50,211 bases of DNA from a bacterium. GTDB lineage: Bacteria; UBA8248. The position numbers and the translations under genes are program-made. Positions 17,569-27,479 of the stretch are shown piece by piece. The notes beneath the pieces are model-generated. The model was not told the DNA's origin. It did no database searches and worked only from the letters and a program-made list of their open reading frames with translations. The DNA lies in assembly GCA_030922375.1 (NCBI GenBank), contig JAVEPB010000010.1, forward strand, positions 1-50,211. Direction: 5' to 3'. How positions within the stretch are numbered: position 1 is the first letter of the stretch; every line of letters begins with the position of its first letter.

Positions 17569-19808
17569 CGCCGGCCGCCGCCGAGCCCGAAACCCATCTC
17601 ACGATTGCACTCGAACACGGGCTCTCGGCGGAGGAGTGGGAGCGCATCCTCAAGACCCTCGGCCGCAAGCCCACCATGACCGAGCTTGGCATCTTCTCGG
17701 CCATGTGGAACGAGCACTGCTCCTACAAAAGCAGCCGCGTCCATCTGAAAAAATTCCCCACCGAGGGTCCCCGCGTCCTCCAGGGGCCCGGAGAGAACGC
17801 CGGGGTAGTGGACATCGGTGGCGGGCTGGCCGTAGCCTTCAAGATGGAGAGTCATAATCACCCTTCCTTCATCGAACCCTACCAGGGGGCGGCCACCGGG
17901 GTTGGGGGGATTCTCCGCGACATTTTCACGATGGGCGCCCGGCCAATCGCACTCCTCGACAGCCTCCGTTTCGGCGCCCGGGACCACGAGCGCACCCCCT
18001 ATCTCGTGAACGGCGTCGTCTCCGGAATCGCCGGCTACGGGAACTGCATGGGAGTCCCCACGGTGGGCGGGGAAACCTATTTTCACCCCTGCTACAACGG
18101 GAACATCCTGGTCAACGTGATGTGCGCGGGAATCATGAAGGCCGATAATATCTTCCTCGGCGAGGCGGCCGGGGTGGGCAATCCGGTGATCTATGTCGGC
18201 GCCCCCACGGGAAGGGACGGCATCCACGGCGCCTCGATGGCCTCGGCCGGCTTCGATGAATCCGCCTCCGAAAAGCGGCCGACGGTCCAGGTGGGCGACC
18301 CGTTCAGGGAAAAACTCCTCCTCGAGGCCTGCCTCGAGTTGATGGACCGGGGCGCCGTCGTCGGGATTCAGGACATGGGAGCGGCGGGCCTGACGAGTTC
18401 GGGGGTGGAGATGGCCGGCCGGGCCGGGACGGGCCTCGTCCTCCGGCTCGACGATGCGCCCGCCCGCGAGGAGGGGATGACGCCCTACGAATTCATGCTC
18501 TCAGAGAGCCAGGAGCGCATGCTCCTCGTCGCCGAGCGGGGCCACGAGGCCGAGGTCCGCGAGATTTTCGAGCGCTGGGACCTGCCGATGGCGGTCGTGG
18601 GCGAGGTGACGGACGACGGGCGCCTCCGCGTGGAGGCCGGCGGCCGCTCCTACGCCTACCTTCCCATCGATGTCCTGACGGACGGGGCTCCGGTCTACAA
18701 GAGGGAGATGAAATCCGAGCGCGAGCTTCCGGCGACCGACCCGCTCGAGACGCTCCGGGATGAAATCGATCTGGGGGGTTCACTCCTCACCCTGATGGCC
18801 CACCCGAATCTGGGGCGGAAAACGCCGATATGGCGGCAATACGACTATATGGTGCGCACTAACACGCTGGCGCCGCCGGGCGGGGACGCGGCTCTGCTCA
18901 GGGTCAAGGGCACGGACAAGTCCCTCGCCATCACGACCGACGGCAACGCGCGCTACTGCATCCTCGACCCCCATGCCGGTGGGATGCTCGCGGTGGCCGA
19001 GGCGGCGCGGAACCTCAGCTGCACCGGCGCCACCCCGCTGGCGATGACGAACTGCCTCAACTTCGGCAACCCCGAGAGGCCCGCCGTCATGGCCCAGTTC
19101 TCGGCCATCATCGAGGGGATGTCCGAGGCCTGCCGTGCGCTGGGCGTCCCGGTCGTTAGCGGAAACGTCAGTTTCTATAACGAAACCCACGGGGTGGACA
19201 TCTACCCCACCCCAGTAGTCGGAATGGTGGGCCTCCTCGAGGATTCGGAAAATCACGCCGGCTCGGGCTTCCGCCGCGAGGGGGATGTCGTCGCGCTTCT
19301 TTATCCGGCCGGCGAGGCTCCGCTGCCCGAAGGAGGCGCCCACGAGTACGTCTGGACGCTCTCGGGCCGGGAGGGAGGGAGCCCCCCCGCGATATCCCTC
19401 AAGGCCGAGGCGGCCGTCCAGGGCATTTGCCGGAGCGCCATCGCCTCGGGTCTGCTGAATTCGGCCCACGATCTATCGGAGGGGGGGCTGGGGGTGGCCC
19501 TCGCCGAGTCCGCGCTCGCCTCTCCGGAGGGGGCGCTCGGGGCCGACATTCGGATACCCGAGGGGGCGGGCCGTCTCGACGCCCTGTTTTTTGGAGAGAC
19601 CGCCTCGCGGATTCTCGTCTCAGCCCCGCCCGGCTCGTTTGAACATTTGAGGGAAATGGCGGAAAGTCTCGAAGTCGGCTGCCTTGAAATCGGGCGAACG
19701 GCTGAGGGCGGCCTCCGGGTTGAGGCGCCCGGCGGAGACCCGGTCATGGAGTTGGATATGGTTCATCTGATGTCCGCCTGGAACGGCGCCCTGGGAGAGA
19801 TTCTTTAA
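17565..19808 (+). CDS. purL: FGAM synthase large subunit PurL (small type)
   Basis: ATP-dependent subunit converting FGAR to FGAM, 747 residues. It is the short form without a fused glutaminase, in line with separate purS and purQ. The early [20 protein letters not shown] and [19 protein letters not shown] are diagnostic. Two AIRS-like ATP-binding halves are visible. Its TAA stop overlaps the purF ATG by one base. Confidence 0.96.
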   Translation: MTPAAAEPETHLTIALEHGLSAEEWERILKTLGRKPTMTELGIFSAMWNEHCSYKSSRVHLKKFPTEGPRVLQGPGENAGVVDIGGGLAVAFKMESHNHPSFIEPYQGAATGVGGILRDIFTMGARPIALLDSLRFGARDHERTPYLVNGVVSGIAGYGNCMGVPTVGGETYFHPCYNGNILVNVMCAGIMKADNIFLGEAAGVGNPVIYVGAPTGRDGIHGASMASAGFDESASEKRPTVQVGDPFREKLLLEACLELMDRGAVVGIQDMGAAGLTSSGVEMAGRAGTGLVLRLDDAPAREEGMTPYEFMLSESQERMLLVAERGHEAEVREIFERWDLPMAVVGEVTDDGRLRVEAGGRSYAYLPIDVLTDGAPVYKREMKSERELPATDPLETLRDEIDLGGSLLTLMAHPNLGRKTPIWRQYDYMVRTNTLAPPGGDAALLRVKGTDKSLAITTDGNARYCILDPHAGGMLAVAEAARNLSCTGATPLAMTNCLNFGNPERPAVMAQFSAIIEGMSEACRALGVPVVSGNVSFYNETHGVDIYPTPVVGMVGLLEDSENHAGSGFRREGDVVALLYPAGEAPLPEGGAHEYVWTLSGREGGSPPAISLKAEAAVQGICRSAIASGLLNSAHDLSEGGLGVALAESALASPEGALGADIRIPEGAGRLDALFFGETASRILVSAPPGSFEHLREMAESLEVGCLEIGRTAEGGLRVEAPGGDPVMELDMVHLMSAWNGALGEIL

Positions 19809-21250
19809 TGCCGATGGCAGACGAGAGCGTCCACGAATCCTGCGCCGTATTCGGAATCCACGGCCACGATGAAGCGGCGAATCTGACCTACCTGGGCCTC
19901 TACGCTCTTCAGCATCGCGGGCAGGAGAGTTCGGGAATCGTCGCCTCCGACGGCGAACGGGTCCACAGTGAAATCGGGATGGGCCACGTCGCCGATATTT
20001 TCGACGAAGAACGGCTCTCGAAGCTGGGCGGCCACATGGCCATCGGGCATAACCGCTACTCAACCGCCGGCCAGTCGGGAATTACAAACGCCCAGCCCTT
20101 CTTGATCGACCACTCCCGCGGCATTCTTGCCCTCGGCCACAATGGCAACCTCGTCAACGCCGCACGCCTGAGAAGAGAGCTTGAGGAAAAGGGCTCCATA
20201 TTCAGGAGCACGACCGACAGCGAAGTCATCCTCCACCTCATCGCCCGCTCCTCGGAGGAGGACACCGAACACGCCATCGCCGACGCACTCAACCATCTCG
20301 AGGGCGCGTTCACCCTCACGATGATGACGCGCGACCTCCTCATCGGCGTCCGCGACCCACACGGCTTCAGGCCGCTGGTACTCGGAAAAATCGCGAACAA
20401 CCGGGGGGAACCCGCCTGGGTCATGGCGAGCGAAACCTGCGCCCTTGACCTCATCGAAGCCGAGTTCGAGCGGGAAATTCTACCCGGCGAAATGCTCATC
20501 GTCGACGAAAACGGCCCCCGGAGCATCTTCCCCTTTCCTCCCTCCCAGCCGAAGCAATGCATATTCGAATTCATCTACTTCGCCAGGCCCGACAGCCACA
20601 TCTTCGGAGACGACGTATATTCTGTCCGCCGCGAACTCGGCGTCCAACTCGCGAGGGAAAACCCCGTCGACGCCGATATGGTCATTCCCGTACCCGACTC
20701 GGGACTCGCCGTCGCTACCGGTTATGCCGCCGAATCGGGCCTGCCCATGGAAATGGGGTTGGTCAGAAATCACTACGTCGGCCGCACGTTCATCGAACCC
20801 CAAAACGCCATTCGGAACTTCGGCGTCAAGGTGAAACTCAATCCCATGAGATCCTTTCTCGAGGGGAAACGCGTCGTCGTTGTGGACGACTCTATTGTCC
20901 GGGGGACAACCAGCCTGAAGATCGTCGACATGATTCGCCAGGCGGGTGCGATCAAAGTTCACATGCGGATCAGCTCTCCCCCGATTACAAGCCCGTGTTA
21001 CTACGGAATCGACATGCCCACCCACGATGAATTAATCGCATCGTCAAACTCCATCGAGGAGATACGAGCCCATCTTCTCACCGACTCTTTGGCCTATTTG
21101 AGCCTGGAGGGACTCATGAAATGCGTCGCTCCCCGCGAGGGCGATTTCTGCACATCCTGCTTCAACGGAATCTATCCTGTTCCGGTCGAATTCAAGGATG
21201 CCCAGCTTCCGCTCTTCCGGGAGCTTCGGACGAGCGAGCACAGGGCCTGA
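19808..21250 (+). CDS. purF: Amidophosphoribosyltransferase
   Basis: First committed step of purine synthesis, 480 residues. The N-terminal nucleophile is Cys12 in ESCAVFGI, so an 11-residue propeptide would be removed. The PRPP loop VVVDDSIVRGTT is intact. Four cysteines in KQCIFEF, SPCYYGID and DFCTSC fit the Bacillus-type enzyme with a structural 4Fe-4S cluster, which in that family links stability to oxygen. It ends the purine cluster. Confidence 0.96.
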   Translation: MPMADESVHESCAVFGIHGHDEAANLTYLGLYALQHRGQESSGIVASDGERVHSEIGMGHVADIFDEERLSKLGGHMAIGHNRYSTAGQSGITNAQPFLIDHSRGILALGHNGNLVNAARLRRELEEKGSIFRSTTDSEVILHLIARSSEEDTEHAIADALNHLEGAFTLTMMTRDLLIGVRDPHGFRPLVLGKIANNRGEPAWVMASETCALDLIEAEFEREILPGEMLIVDENGPRSIFPFPPSQPKQCIFEFIYFARPDSHIFGDDVYSVRRELGVQLARENPVDADMVIPVPDSGLAVATGYAAESGLPMEMGLVRNHYVGRTFIEPQNAIRNFGVKVKLNPMRSFLEGKRVVVVDDSIVRGTTSLKIVDMIRQAGAIKVHMRISSPPITSPCYYGIDMPTHDELIASSNSIEEIRAHLLTDSLAYLSLEGLMKCVAPREGDFCTSCFNGIYPVPVEFKDAQLPLFRELRTSEHRA

Positions 21251-21318
21251 CCGGACTAATAACCAACATGTCCAACCCATATGCCGGATTCTGCGATTAT
21301 TCCTCAACAACTCTTTAA

Positions 21319-21347
21319 TTGACCAAATAAATCTCAGCGGGTATGAT
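21319..21347 (+). promoter_or_regulatory. Sigma70-type promoter for mltD
   Basis: TTGACC (21319-21324) and TATGAT (21342-21347) are separated by 17 bases, each one mismatch from consensus. It lies in the 157-base gap after purF, and transcription would start about 50 bases before the mltD ATG. Confidence 0.7.
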
Positions 21348-21407
21348 TTTGACCGTACCTCCTCCCAAGTCTTTCGCCCAAATCCAAGGATTGATTTGCG
21401 AGTTTTT

Positions 21408-22979
21408 ATGTCAAATTTTTCCAAGTGGGTAAGTTACGCAACGATTTTAATCGCCTCGGGTTGCACTGCCGGTGGCACCGTGGCCTCGAAATTACCCCCC
21501 CGGACCCCACATCGCCCCGTATCCATCACCCTCCCTAAACCCACGACACAGGCCATCAGGCCGAAAGTGCCCTCCCGGCCCTCCCCTCCGCCATCGGCCC
21601 AAGCCCCTCCGCAATCGGCCCAAGCCACTCCGAAGGCCAGCGCCAAACCGGAAAGGCCCGAGGCGGAGATTTCCGATTCCCAAATCTCCGATTCTCCGGC
21701 TCCACCTCACGATCTGGTCCTCGACCTCCCCGATTCGGCGGAGGAGGAAGAATACGCCCCCGGAAAACGCGCCACCCCGGCAACCGGCGGGCAGACACCC
21801 ACACCTTTTCTTTACGATGTTCCCATTGTCAGAAATTCAGCCGTGGACCGATGGATCGAATATTTCACCGGCCCGGGTCGAAAAAATTTCTCGGAGTGGC
21901 TTCGCCGCGGTGGCCGCTATATGAACCGGTTCCGGGAAATTTTGCGTGAAAAAGGTCTTCCACAAGACCTGGCCTACCTCGCCCTCATCGAAAGCGGGTT
22001 CAGTCTTCGCGCCCGTTCCCGGGCGGGGGCCGTCGGACCCTGGCAATTCATGCGGGCCACCGCCAGGCGAAAAGGACTCAAGGTGAACCGCTACATCGAC
22101 GAGCGCAGGGACCCGGATAAGGCCACCCGCGCCGCCGCCTTATTCCTGGGTGAATTGCACGAGGAATTTCAGGATTGGCATCTCGCGCTCGCCGCCTATA
22201 ACAGCGGCGAAAACAGGGTCCGCCGCGCCATCCGCAGGACCGGCCGAAAAACCTATTGGGCGCTGGTCCGAACCCGCCACCTTCCGAAAGAAACCAAAAA
22301 CTATGTGCCCAAATTCCTGGCCGGCATGATCATCGCCAAAAATCCCGAAGTTTTTGGATTCTCCGGAATCGAGTATGCCCGCCCCTTGAGGTACGACACG
22401 GTCGCCCTTCCAAGGGGGATGAGTCTGCGGGCCATCTCCCGGCTGGCGGGGGTTTCTCTCAAGGAGTTGGCTGAACTCAATTCCGAGCTTCGTTGGTACG
22501 TCACTCCGCCAATCAAGGGGCACCTCCTCCGCCTTCCGACGGGAAAGGCGGGACAATTTCTCGAGCTTCTCGCCAACTCGCCCAAGGCCTTTCTGCCGGA
22601 ATCGGGCCGCTACCGGATACTTCCGGGAGACACTTTCGGGGCCATCGCCCTGCGGTTCGGAATTCGCCTCGAGAAACTCCTCGAACTCAACGCCCACCTC
22701 AATCCAAAGCGGCTACGTGTGGGCACGAGAATATTGCTGCCCAAGCGCAAGAAACCGAGAAAAGTGACCATTGCAAAGATGAAAACCCGGCCCAAGAATC
22801 AAGCCGCGCGGAACGGCTCGAGAAAACGCCGGAGCGATCGGCACGTCGTTGGACCCGGTGAAAACGTTTGGGTCATCGCCCGGCGCTACGGCGTCTCTCC
22901 GAACCAAATTCTCCGGTTGAACGGCCTCTCGCCATCGACCACGATTTTTCCCGGCAAACGACTTAGAATCCATCAGTAA
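21408..22979 (+). CDS. mltD: Membrane-bound lytic murein transglycosylase with LysM repeats (MltD-like)
   Basis: Cleaves peptidoglycan to anhydro-muropeptides from the outer membrane. The N-terminus ends in SGC within 20 residues, a lipobox, so it should be a lipoprotein. A proline-rich linker follows to about residue 130, then the SLT domain with the catalytic glutamate in LIESGF and the AAYNSGENRV block. Three LysM-like modules occupy the C-terminal half; the last two (PGDTFGAIALRFG and PGENVWVIARRYG) are clear, the first is weaker. I use ATG 21408; a TTG at 21396 in frame has AAGGA at a better distance and would add four residues. Own promoter upstream. Confidence 0.9.
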   Translation: MSNFSKWVSYATILIASGCTAGGTVASKLPPRTPHRPVSITLPKPTTQAIRPKVPSRPSPPPSAQAPPQSAQATPKASAKPERPEAEISDSQISDSPAPPHDLVLDLPDSAEEEEYAPGKRATPATGGQTPTPFLYDVPIVRNSAVDRWIEYFTGPGRKNFSEWLRRGGRYMNRFREILREKGLPQDLAYLALIESGFSLRARSRAGAVGPWQFMRATARRKGLKVNRYIDERRDPDKATRAAALFLGELHEEFQDWHLALAAYNSGENRVRRAIRRTGRKTYWALVRTRHLPKETKNYVPKFLAGMIIAKNPEVFGFSGIEYARPLRYDTVALPRGMSLRAISRLAGVSLKELAELNSELRWYVTPPIKGHLLRLPTGKAGQFLELLANSPKAFLPESGRYRILPGDTFGAIALRFGIRLEKLLELNAHLNPKRLRVGTRILLPKRKKPRKVTIAKMKTRPKNQAARNGSRKRRSDRHVVGPGENVWVIARRYGVSPNQILRLNGLSPSTTIFPGKRLRIHQ

Positions 22980-23040
22980 ATAACCCGGCTCCCGCAATCC
23001 CCTGTGATGGAGGCCAGTGCCGCTCCAGTATCCCCTTTCC

Positions 23041-23070
23041 TTGACACTACTCCGGCGACTCACCTAAGAT
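23041..23070 (+). promoter_or_regulatory. Sigma70-type promoter for bamD
   Basis: A perfect TTGACA at 23041-23046, an 18-base spacer, and TAAGAT at 23065-23070. It sits in the 189-base gap between mltD and bamD, about 100 bases before the bamD start. Confidence 0.6.
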
Positions 23071-23168
23071 TTGGTTGGGAGATGGATGAGGAGACGCGTC
23101 GGCCAGATCCATTTTCCCGCAAACGACTGATTATATAAGCAATTTTTCCGAGACCTCCTCTCACCGAG

Positions 23169-23939
23169 ATGAAGCGAATGCGCATTAACCGGACAAAATC
23201 CATTATCCTGGCAACTACAATCGCAATGATTGTTTCGGGTTGCATCTCGCGGCCCAAGGAACAGACCACCCCGGGCGAATTATTCATCCTGGGCCAGCAG
23301 GATCTGAAATCGGATCGATTCGAGGCGGCGCGCCTGGCCTTCAAACGCCTCCTTCGGGAATACCCGGACAGCAAACATCGCCGCGATGCCCTTTTGAATC
23401 TCGCCGACTCCTACTTCAAGGAAGAGGAATATATCGAGGCGAAGGTCCAATATTCCGAGTACGTACAACTCTATCCGGTGAGCCCGAATACCTCGAGGGC
23501 CTACTATTTTCTCGGGATGTCGGATTTTAACCGAATCCTCTCCTTCGACAGAGATCAATCGATCGCCCGCGATGCCTTGAAAAGTTTTATGGCACTCAAA
23601 CAAAGGTTCCCCAGATCCAAATACGGCGCCAAGGCCAACGAGAAGATAATCGAGACCAGGAAAATTGTCGCTGACAGCGGATTATTTATCGCGAAGTTTT
23701 ACCTCAGGCGGGGGAAACGCGTGTCCGCTATTCCGAGGTTCAAGGAGATCATCAAGGAGTACCGCGACCTGCCCGCTCTTCGGGCCGAAGCCATTTACTT
23801 TCTCGGCGAAAGTTTTCGCCTCGAGGAGAGTTACAAAAAAGCCGGACAGATGTATCGGACTCTCATAGACGAACATCCGACGAGTCCTTTTTCCCGGGAT
23901 GCGTATGACCGCCTCCTCGCGATGACGAATAACAGGTAA
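23169..23939 (+). CDS. bamD: Outer-membrane protein assembly factor BamD (ComL family)
   Basis: Lipoprotein of 256 residues with a signal peptide ending in the lipobox IVSGC. The rest is a chain of TPR-like helical pairs (PDSKHRRDALLNLADSYF, SPNTSRAYYFLGMSDF, ALRAEAIYFLGESF), the BamD architecture. It is the essential partner of BamA in folding outer-membrane barrels such as LptD. A second ATG nine bases downstream is also possible. A GC-rich hairpin follows the stop and a sigma factor gene comes next. Confidence 0.88.
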   Translation: MKRMRINRTKSIILATTIAMIVSGCISRPKEQTTPGELFILGQQDLKSDRFEAARLAFKRLLREYPDSKHRRDALLNLADSYFKEEEYIEAKVQYSEYVQLYPVSPNTSRAYYFLGMSDFNRILSFDRDQSIARDALKSFMALKQRFPRSKYGAKANEKIIETRKIVADSGLFIAKFYLRRGKRVSAIPRFKEIIKEYRDLPALRAEAIYFLGESFRLEESYKKAGQMYRTLIDEHPTSPFSRDAYDRLLAMTNNR

Positions 23940-23947
23940 CGAGCCTT

Positions 23948-23964
23948 GGCCGCATTTTGCGGCC
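23948..23964 (+). terminator. GC-rich stem-loop after bamD
   Basis: GGCCGCA (23948-23954) pairs perfectly with TGCGGCC (23958-23964) across a 3-base loop, a few bases after the bamD stop. No T-run follows, so it is at best a partial terminator between bamD and the sigma factor gene. Confidence 0.4.
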
Positions 23965-24006
23965 GGACGAACAAACCGTATCGGTTCCAAATTCAGGACA
24001 AATGGG

Positions 24007-25002
24007 ATGGTCAAAAAAAACACATCGCCCAAGAAGACCAAGCGCCCGAAGACCGCAAAAAATAAAAAAAAAGCCGCCTCGAAACCGCCTAAACAGGTGA
24101 CCAAACAGAAAAACTCCGGCGATATAGAAGACGCCGATCTCCATAAAATCAATCCCGTCAAGGCCAGCGACCCCAGCCTCGGCGAGGATACACTTTCCAT
24201 CTATCTCCACGAACTAGGGAAATACGACATACTCAGCCGAGAGGACGAACACGAATACGCGGTCAAGGTGAAAAACGGTTCCGAGGAAGCTTTCAACCAT
24301 CTGGTCCGCTCGAATCTCAGGTATGTCGTCAGTGTCGCGAACCGCTACAAGGGGTTCGGCCTATCCCTCGAAGATTTGATCAATGAAGGAAATATCGGCT
24401 TGATTCACGCCATACGCCGCTTCGACCCGGATCGCGGCGTCAAGCTCATCACCTACGCCGTCTGGTGGATTCGCCAGAGCATCATGCACGCCATCGCCGC
24501 TCATACCGGCACCGTGCGCCTGCCTATCAAACAGGCCGGGTTGATGCACAAAATATCGTCCACCTACCGCACCCTCCGGCAGGAATTGGGCCGGGAGGCT
24601 ACCACCGAGGAGCTGGCCGAGCGTCTTCAGATAAAAATGGGAGACATCGAAAACGTCATGCGCGTCTACCGGACCTATCTCTCGCTCGATGCGCCGATTT
24701 CGGAGGGGGACGAGACGAGCTATCTGGACATGCTCGAGGAGAAAGATGCCGTCTCGGCGGAGGAAAATCTTTTTCAACATTCCATGGAAGACGAAATCGA
24801 CGAACTTCTCAGGGATTTGGAGCCTCGCGAGAAGGAGATCATCCGCATGCGTTTTGGCTTCGATGGAGACCCCATGACCCTTGAGGAGATTGGCCGTAAA
24901 ATCGGCCTCTCCCGGGAACGAATCCGCCAAATCGAGAAAAAAGTGATCCGCCGCTTTAGGGCGCGGGCAAAGAACAAAACCCTCCTGGACTATTTGAGAT
25001 AA
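24007..25002 (+). CDS. RNA polymerase sigma-70 family factor (RpoD/RpoS type)
   Basis: Sigma factor of 331 residues with regions 1.2, 2, 3 and 4. Region 2 holds NLRYVVSVANRY, DLINEGNIGLIHAIRRFD and the promoter-melting YAVWWIRQSI; region 4 ends in the helix-turn-helix LEEIGRKIGLSRERIRQIEKK. The roughly 45 N-terminal residues are very lysine-rich and there is no acidic region 1.1, so this resembles an RpoS-like or secondary group 2 factor more than the housekeeping RpoD, though it could be either. Two long poly-A tracts lie in the first 70 bases. pgsA follows after 3 bases. Confidence 0.88.
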   Translation: MVKKNTSPKKTKRPKTAKNKKKAASKPPKQVTKQKNSGDIEDADLHKINPVKASDPSLGEDTLSIYLHELGKYDILSREDEHEYAVKVKNGSEEAFNHLVRSNLRYVVSVANRYKGFGLSLEDLINEGNIGLIHAIRRFDPDRGVKLITYAVWWIRQSIMHAIAAHTGTVRLPIKQAGLMHKISSTYRTLRQELGREATTEELAERLQIKMGDIENVMRVYRTYLSLDAPISEGDETSYLDMLEEKDAVSAEENLFQHSMEDEIDELLRDLEPREKEIIRMRFGFDGDPMTLEEIGRKIGLSRERIRQIEKKVIRRFRARAKNKTLLDYLR

Positions 25003-25005
25003 GTC

Positions 25006-25626
25006 ATGGAGCAATCAACTCCGGAGATTCCCGCCGAGAAAAACAAATCCGGCGAAACCGGATGGGCCGAAACCGCCGCCAGGATATTTTCAAGCGGCGG
25101 GAAGGGCGGCCTCTCGCTGCCTAACTGGCTGACGCTGACGCGCATTCTCATGCTTCCCCTTCTGGTCCTTTTTTTGCTTCAGCGCTCTCCGCAATCGCGG
25201 GGAATCGCGGTGGTGATATTCTCGCTCGCAGCCATTTCGGACTGGATGGACGGCCATCTGGCCAGAAAACATGGTCAGATTACGCCGCTGGGCGAACTGC
25301 TCGACCCGGTTGCGGACAAACTTCTTATCATGGCCGCCCTCCTCCCCCTGGTCGCCATCGGGAAGGTGGACGCCTGGATTGTCGCGGTAATCCTCGGGCG
25401 TGAATTTCTGGTGACGGCGATGCGGGCCGTCGCGCTGCGCCAGGGGCTGATCGTGGCCTCCAGCCCCATCGGCAAGACCAAGATGGGCCTTGAGATAGCG
25501 GCGATTATCTTTTTAATCATGGATATTATCCCACTGGCCGGAACAATTCTCATCTGGGCCGCGATGATTGCCGCGGTGGTTTCCGCCATCGACTACTTCC
25601 ACAAGATTGCACGGGAACTGGCTTGA
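25006..25626 (+). CDS. pgsA: CDP-diacylglycerol-glycerol-3-phosphate 3-phosphatidyltransferase
   Basis: Makes phosphatidylglycerol phosphate. The CDP-alcohol phosphotransferase motif is complete in MDGHLARKHGQ followed by Gly and two spaced aspartates (GELLDPVAD). Several membrane helices follow, and the start of the fold (LPNWLTLTRILM) is typical. 206 residues with a 30-residue soluble N-terminal lead. It overlaps plsY by 4 bases (TTGA), linking two phospholipid enzymes. Confidence 0.92.
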   Translation: MEQSTPEIPAEKNKSGETGWAETAARIFSSGGKGGLSLPNWLTLTRILMLPLLVLFLLQRSPQSRGIAVVIFSLAAISDWMDGHLARKHGQITPLGELLDPVADKLLIMAALLPLVAIGKVDAWIVAVILGREFLVTAMRAVALRQGLIVASSPIGKTKMGLEIAAIIFLIMDIIPLAGTILIWAAMIAAVVSAIDYFHKIARELA

Positions 25627-26234
25627 CGATAATCATCGCCGGCATATTTCTTTTCTCGGGCCTCCTCGGAGCCATCCCCTTCGGGCTGATTGTCACCAGG
25701 GCCCTGGGCCTCGTGGACCCCCGCAGTTCGGGGAGCGGCAATATCGGGGCCACCAACGTCCTCAGAACAAGCGGATGGGCCCCCGGGCTCATCACGCTCG
25801 CCGGCGACGTTCTCAAGGGGGTGGCCGCCGTCGCCTTTGTTCCGGGCTGGCTTAACGCCCCGGCCCACGAGCCCCTCGCCGGAGGGGCGGCGGCGATGGG
25901 GGCGGTCCTGGGTCATATGTACTCGCCCTTCACCGGCTTTCGCGGGGGAAAGGGGGTGGCCACCGGCCTTGGGGTGTTCGCCCTGCTGATGCCCGGTCCG
26001 GCGGGCTGTGCGGCCGTGGTTTTCCTGGTGGCGGCCGGGGCGACGAAATTCGTTTCGCTCGGCTCCATACTGGCGGCGCTGACGGTACCCTTGGTTGGAT
26101 ATTTAATGGGCTACCCCACCGAAACGGCGGCCGCCTCGGCGGCGATCTCCGCCTTGGTCATTTGGCGGCACAAGGATAATATCGAACGCTTGATTCGCGG
26201 CGAGGAAAACCGCTTCGGCTCAAAAGGCAGCTAA
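25623..26234 (+). CDS. plsY: Acyl-phosphate:glycerol-3-phosphate acyltransferase
   Basis: First acylation in phospholipid synthesis, 203 residues, multi-pass membrane protein. The three family motifs are visible: SGNIGATNVLR near the N-terminus, GHMYSPFTGFRGGKGVATGLG in the middle, and the late IWRHKDNI block. TTG start in a TTGA overlap with pgsA. Its partner PlsX is not in the window. Confidence 0.93.
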   Translation: MTIIIAGIFLFSGLLGAIPFGLIVTRALGLVDPRSSGSGNIGATNVLRTSGWAPGLITLAGDVLKGVAAVAFVPGWLNAPAHEPLAGGAAAMGAVLGHMYSPFTGFRGGKGVATGLGVFALLMPGPAGCAAVVFLVAAGATKFVSLGSILAALTVPLVGYLMGYPTETAAASAAISALVIWRHKDNIERLIRGEENRFGSKGS

Positions 26235-26298
26235 CTTAACTTTCGGTGAATCCCTTCGGCGGCTATCGCCCGCGCGCCGATTTTGATTGGACGTAAAC

Positions 26299-26661
26299 AT
26301 GGTCACCGGTTGCGCCCCCATATTCATCCTCGGCCTCCTCGGGGTATCCCTGGGAAGCTGGTTCTTCGGTACACACATCGCGGCCAGGCTCACCGGCCTT
26401 ATCCTCCTCGAGGGATTTCTTCTCTATTTCGCCCTTCTCAACTGGACAGCCCAATCAAACCAGCACCGCTCGATAAACAAGGGAAGCGAGGCCGCTGACA
26501 CCGGTCAGGACAGCTCTCCGGCCGGGGAGAACGATCAAGCCCCCTTCACGGACGAAGACCGCGCAGAGTGGGTCCACTTCCTCGAAACCGAGGGCAGGAT
26601 TCTATGGACGGGTGTGGTCTTTCTGGCACTGGTGATGGCGGCCCTGCTCTTGAAAAACTAG
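26299..26661 (+). CDS. Small three-helix membrane protein, unknown
   Basis: About 120 residues with hydrophobic segments at roughly 3-25, 29-48 and 98-118. A polar, acidic middle part has QDSSPAGENDQ. I do not recognise a family. The codon third positions are GC-rich like those of the neighbours, so it is probably a real gene. The ATG at 26299 lacks a clear ribosome-binding site; an in-frame TTG at 26287 is the alternative. It may be co-transcribed with plsY (64-base gap), and its stop overlaps the convergent otsB stop by 4 bases. Confidence 0.55.
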   Translation: MVTGCAPIFILGLLGVSLGSWFFGTHIAARLTGLILLEGFLLYFALLNWTAQSNQHRSINKGSEAADTGQDSSPAGENDQAPFTDEDRAEWVHFLETEGRILWTGVVFLALVMAALLLKN

Positions 26662-27479
26662 GCGCTGCCTGGCGCTTTGCCCCGGGCCCCGAGCCACAAC
26701 TCCATGAACCTTAGAAGCTCTTCAGGCGGGCGCAACCAAAGGCGCGCGGCCGTCTCGCGCCACTCCGGGCGAACCAGGACAGGAAGCCCCCTCTCGCCCA
26801 GCGCCCTAAAAGCGTCCTCATCCGTTTCGTCATCGCCCAGATAGGCGGCTGGAGCGCCCGTGGAATAGCCGCCAAGCAGCGACTCCACCGCGTCCGCCTT
26901 CGAGCGTCCCGGCGCACGCAGTTCAAGCCCCCCGTCAAAAACATGAAGCGCGAGGGTAGCCCTCTCCGTCATGGGCTCCCACAGCGCCCGTATCCCCTTT
27001 AATGACTCCGTTGCTATCTCCTTGCTCACACCCCGGACATGAAACGCCACGGAAAAAGGTTTTTCCTCCACTCTACCGTCCAGGCCGGCCGACCGGGCGG
27101 CGCCAAGGGCCCGGGCCAATCCCGCCTGCTGCGCTTCGGTGGGTTCAGCGCGTCGCACCTCGCCCCCCGGACGGCGGCGCTCCCGTCCGTGCGACGCCCA
27201 TATTTCAGGAAGGGGACTTAATTTCAACAGGGGTAGGATGGATTCGAGGCTGCGGCCGGTCACGATCGCCAAGCGCGTCCCCCCGCTCGCCATTAAATCG
27301 CGGAGAAGGGCATCCACCCCCGGATATGGCACGGCCTCGGCCGGGTCCGGGCGAAACGGGGCGAGGGTTCCGTCGTAGTCGAGTAGCAAAAGCGCGGAAG
27401 GGGTGGACTCGAGCAGGCCGAAAAAACGGGTCGCCTCATCCCCGTCCAACCCGGAGACAATCGGCCCCTCCGGGCTCAC
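26658..27479 (-). CDS. otsB: Trehalose-phosphatase family HAD hydrolase (OtsB-like)
   Basis: HAD phosphatase of 273 residues with all four motifs: LDYDGTLAPF (nucleophile and general-acid aspartates), IVTGRS, the lysine in GRSKADAVE, and YLGDDETDEDAF. WASHGRERR and the VEEKPFSVAFHVR block point to the trehalose-6-phosphate phosphatase family rather than generic HADs. The GTG start overlaps the treT stop (GTGA), so it is co-translated with a trehalose synthase that does not itself make trehalose 6-phosphate. Its real substrate in this pathway is therefore open. Confidence 0.85.
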   Translation of the reverse strand: MSPEGPIVSGLDGDEATRFFGLLESTPSALLLLDYDGTLAPFRPDPAEAVPYPGVDALLRDLMASGGTRLAIVTGRSLESILPLLKLSPLPEIWASHGRERRRPGGEVRRAEPTEAQQAGLARALGAARSAGLDGRVEEKPFSVAFHVRGVSKEIATESLKGIRALWEPMTERATLALHVFDGGLELRAPGRSKADAVESLLGGYSTGAPAAYLGDDETDEDAFRALGERGLPVLVRPEWRETAARLWLRPPEELLRFMELWLGARGKAPGSA

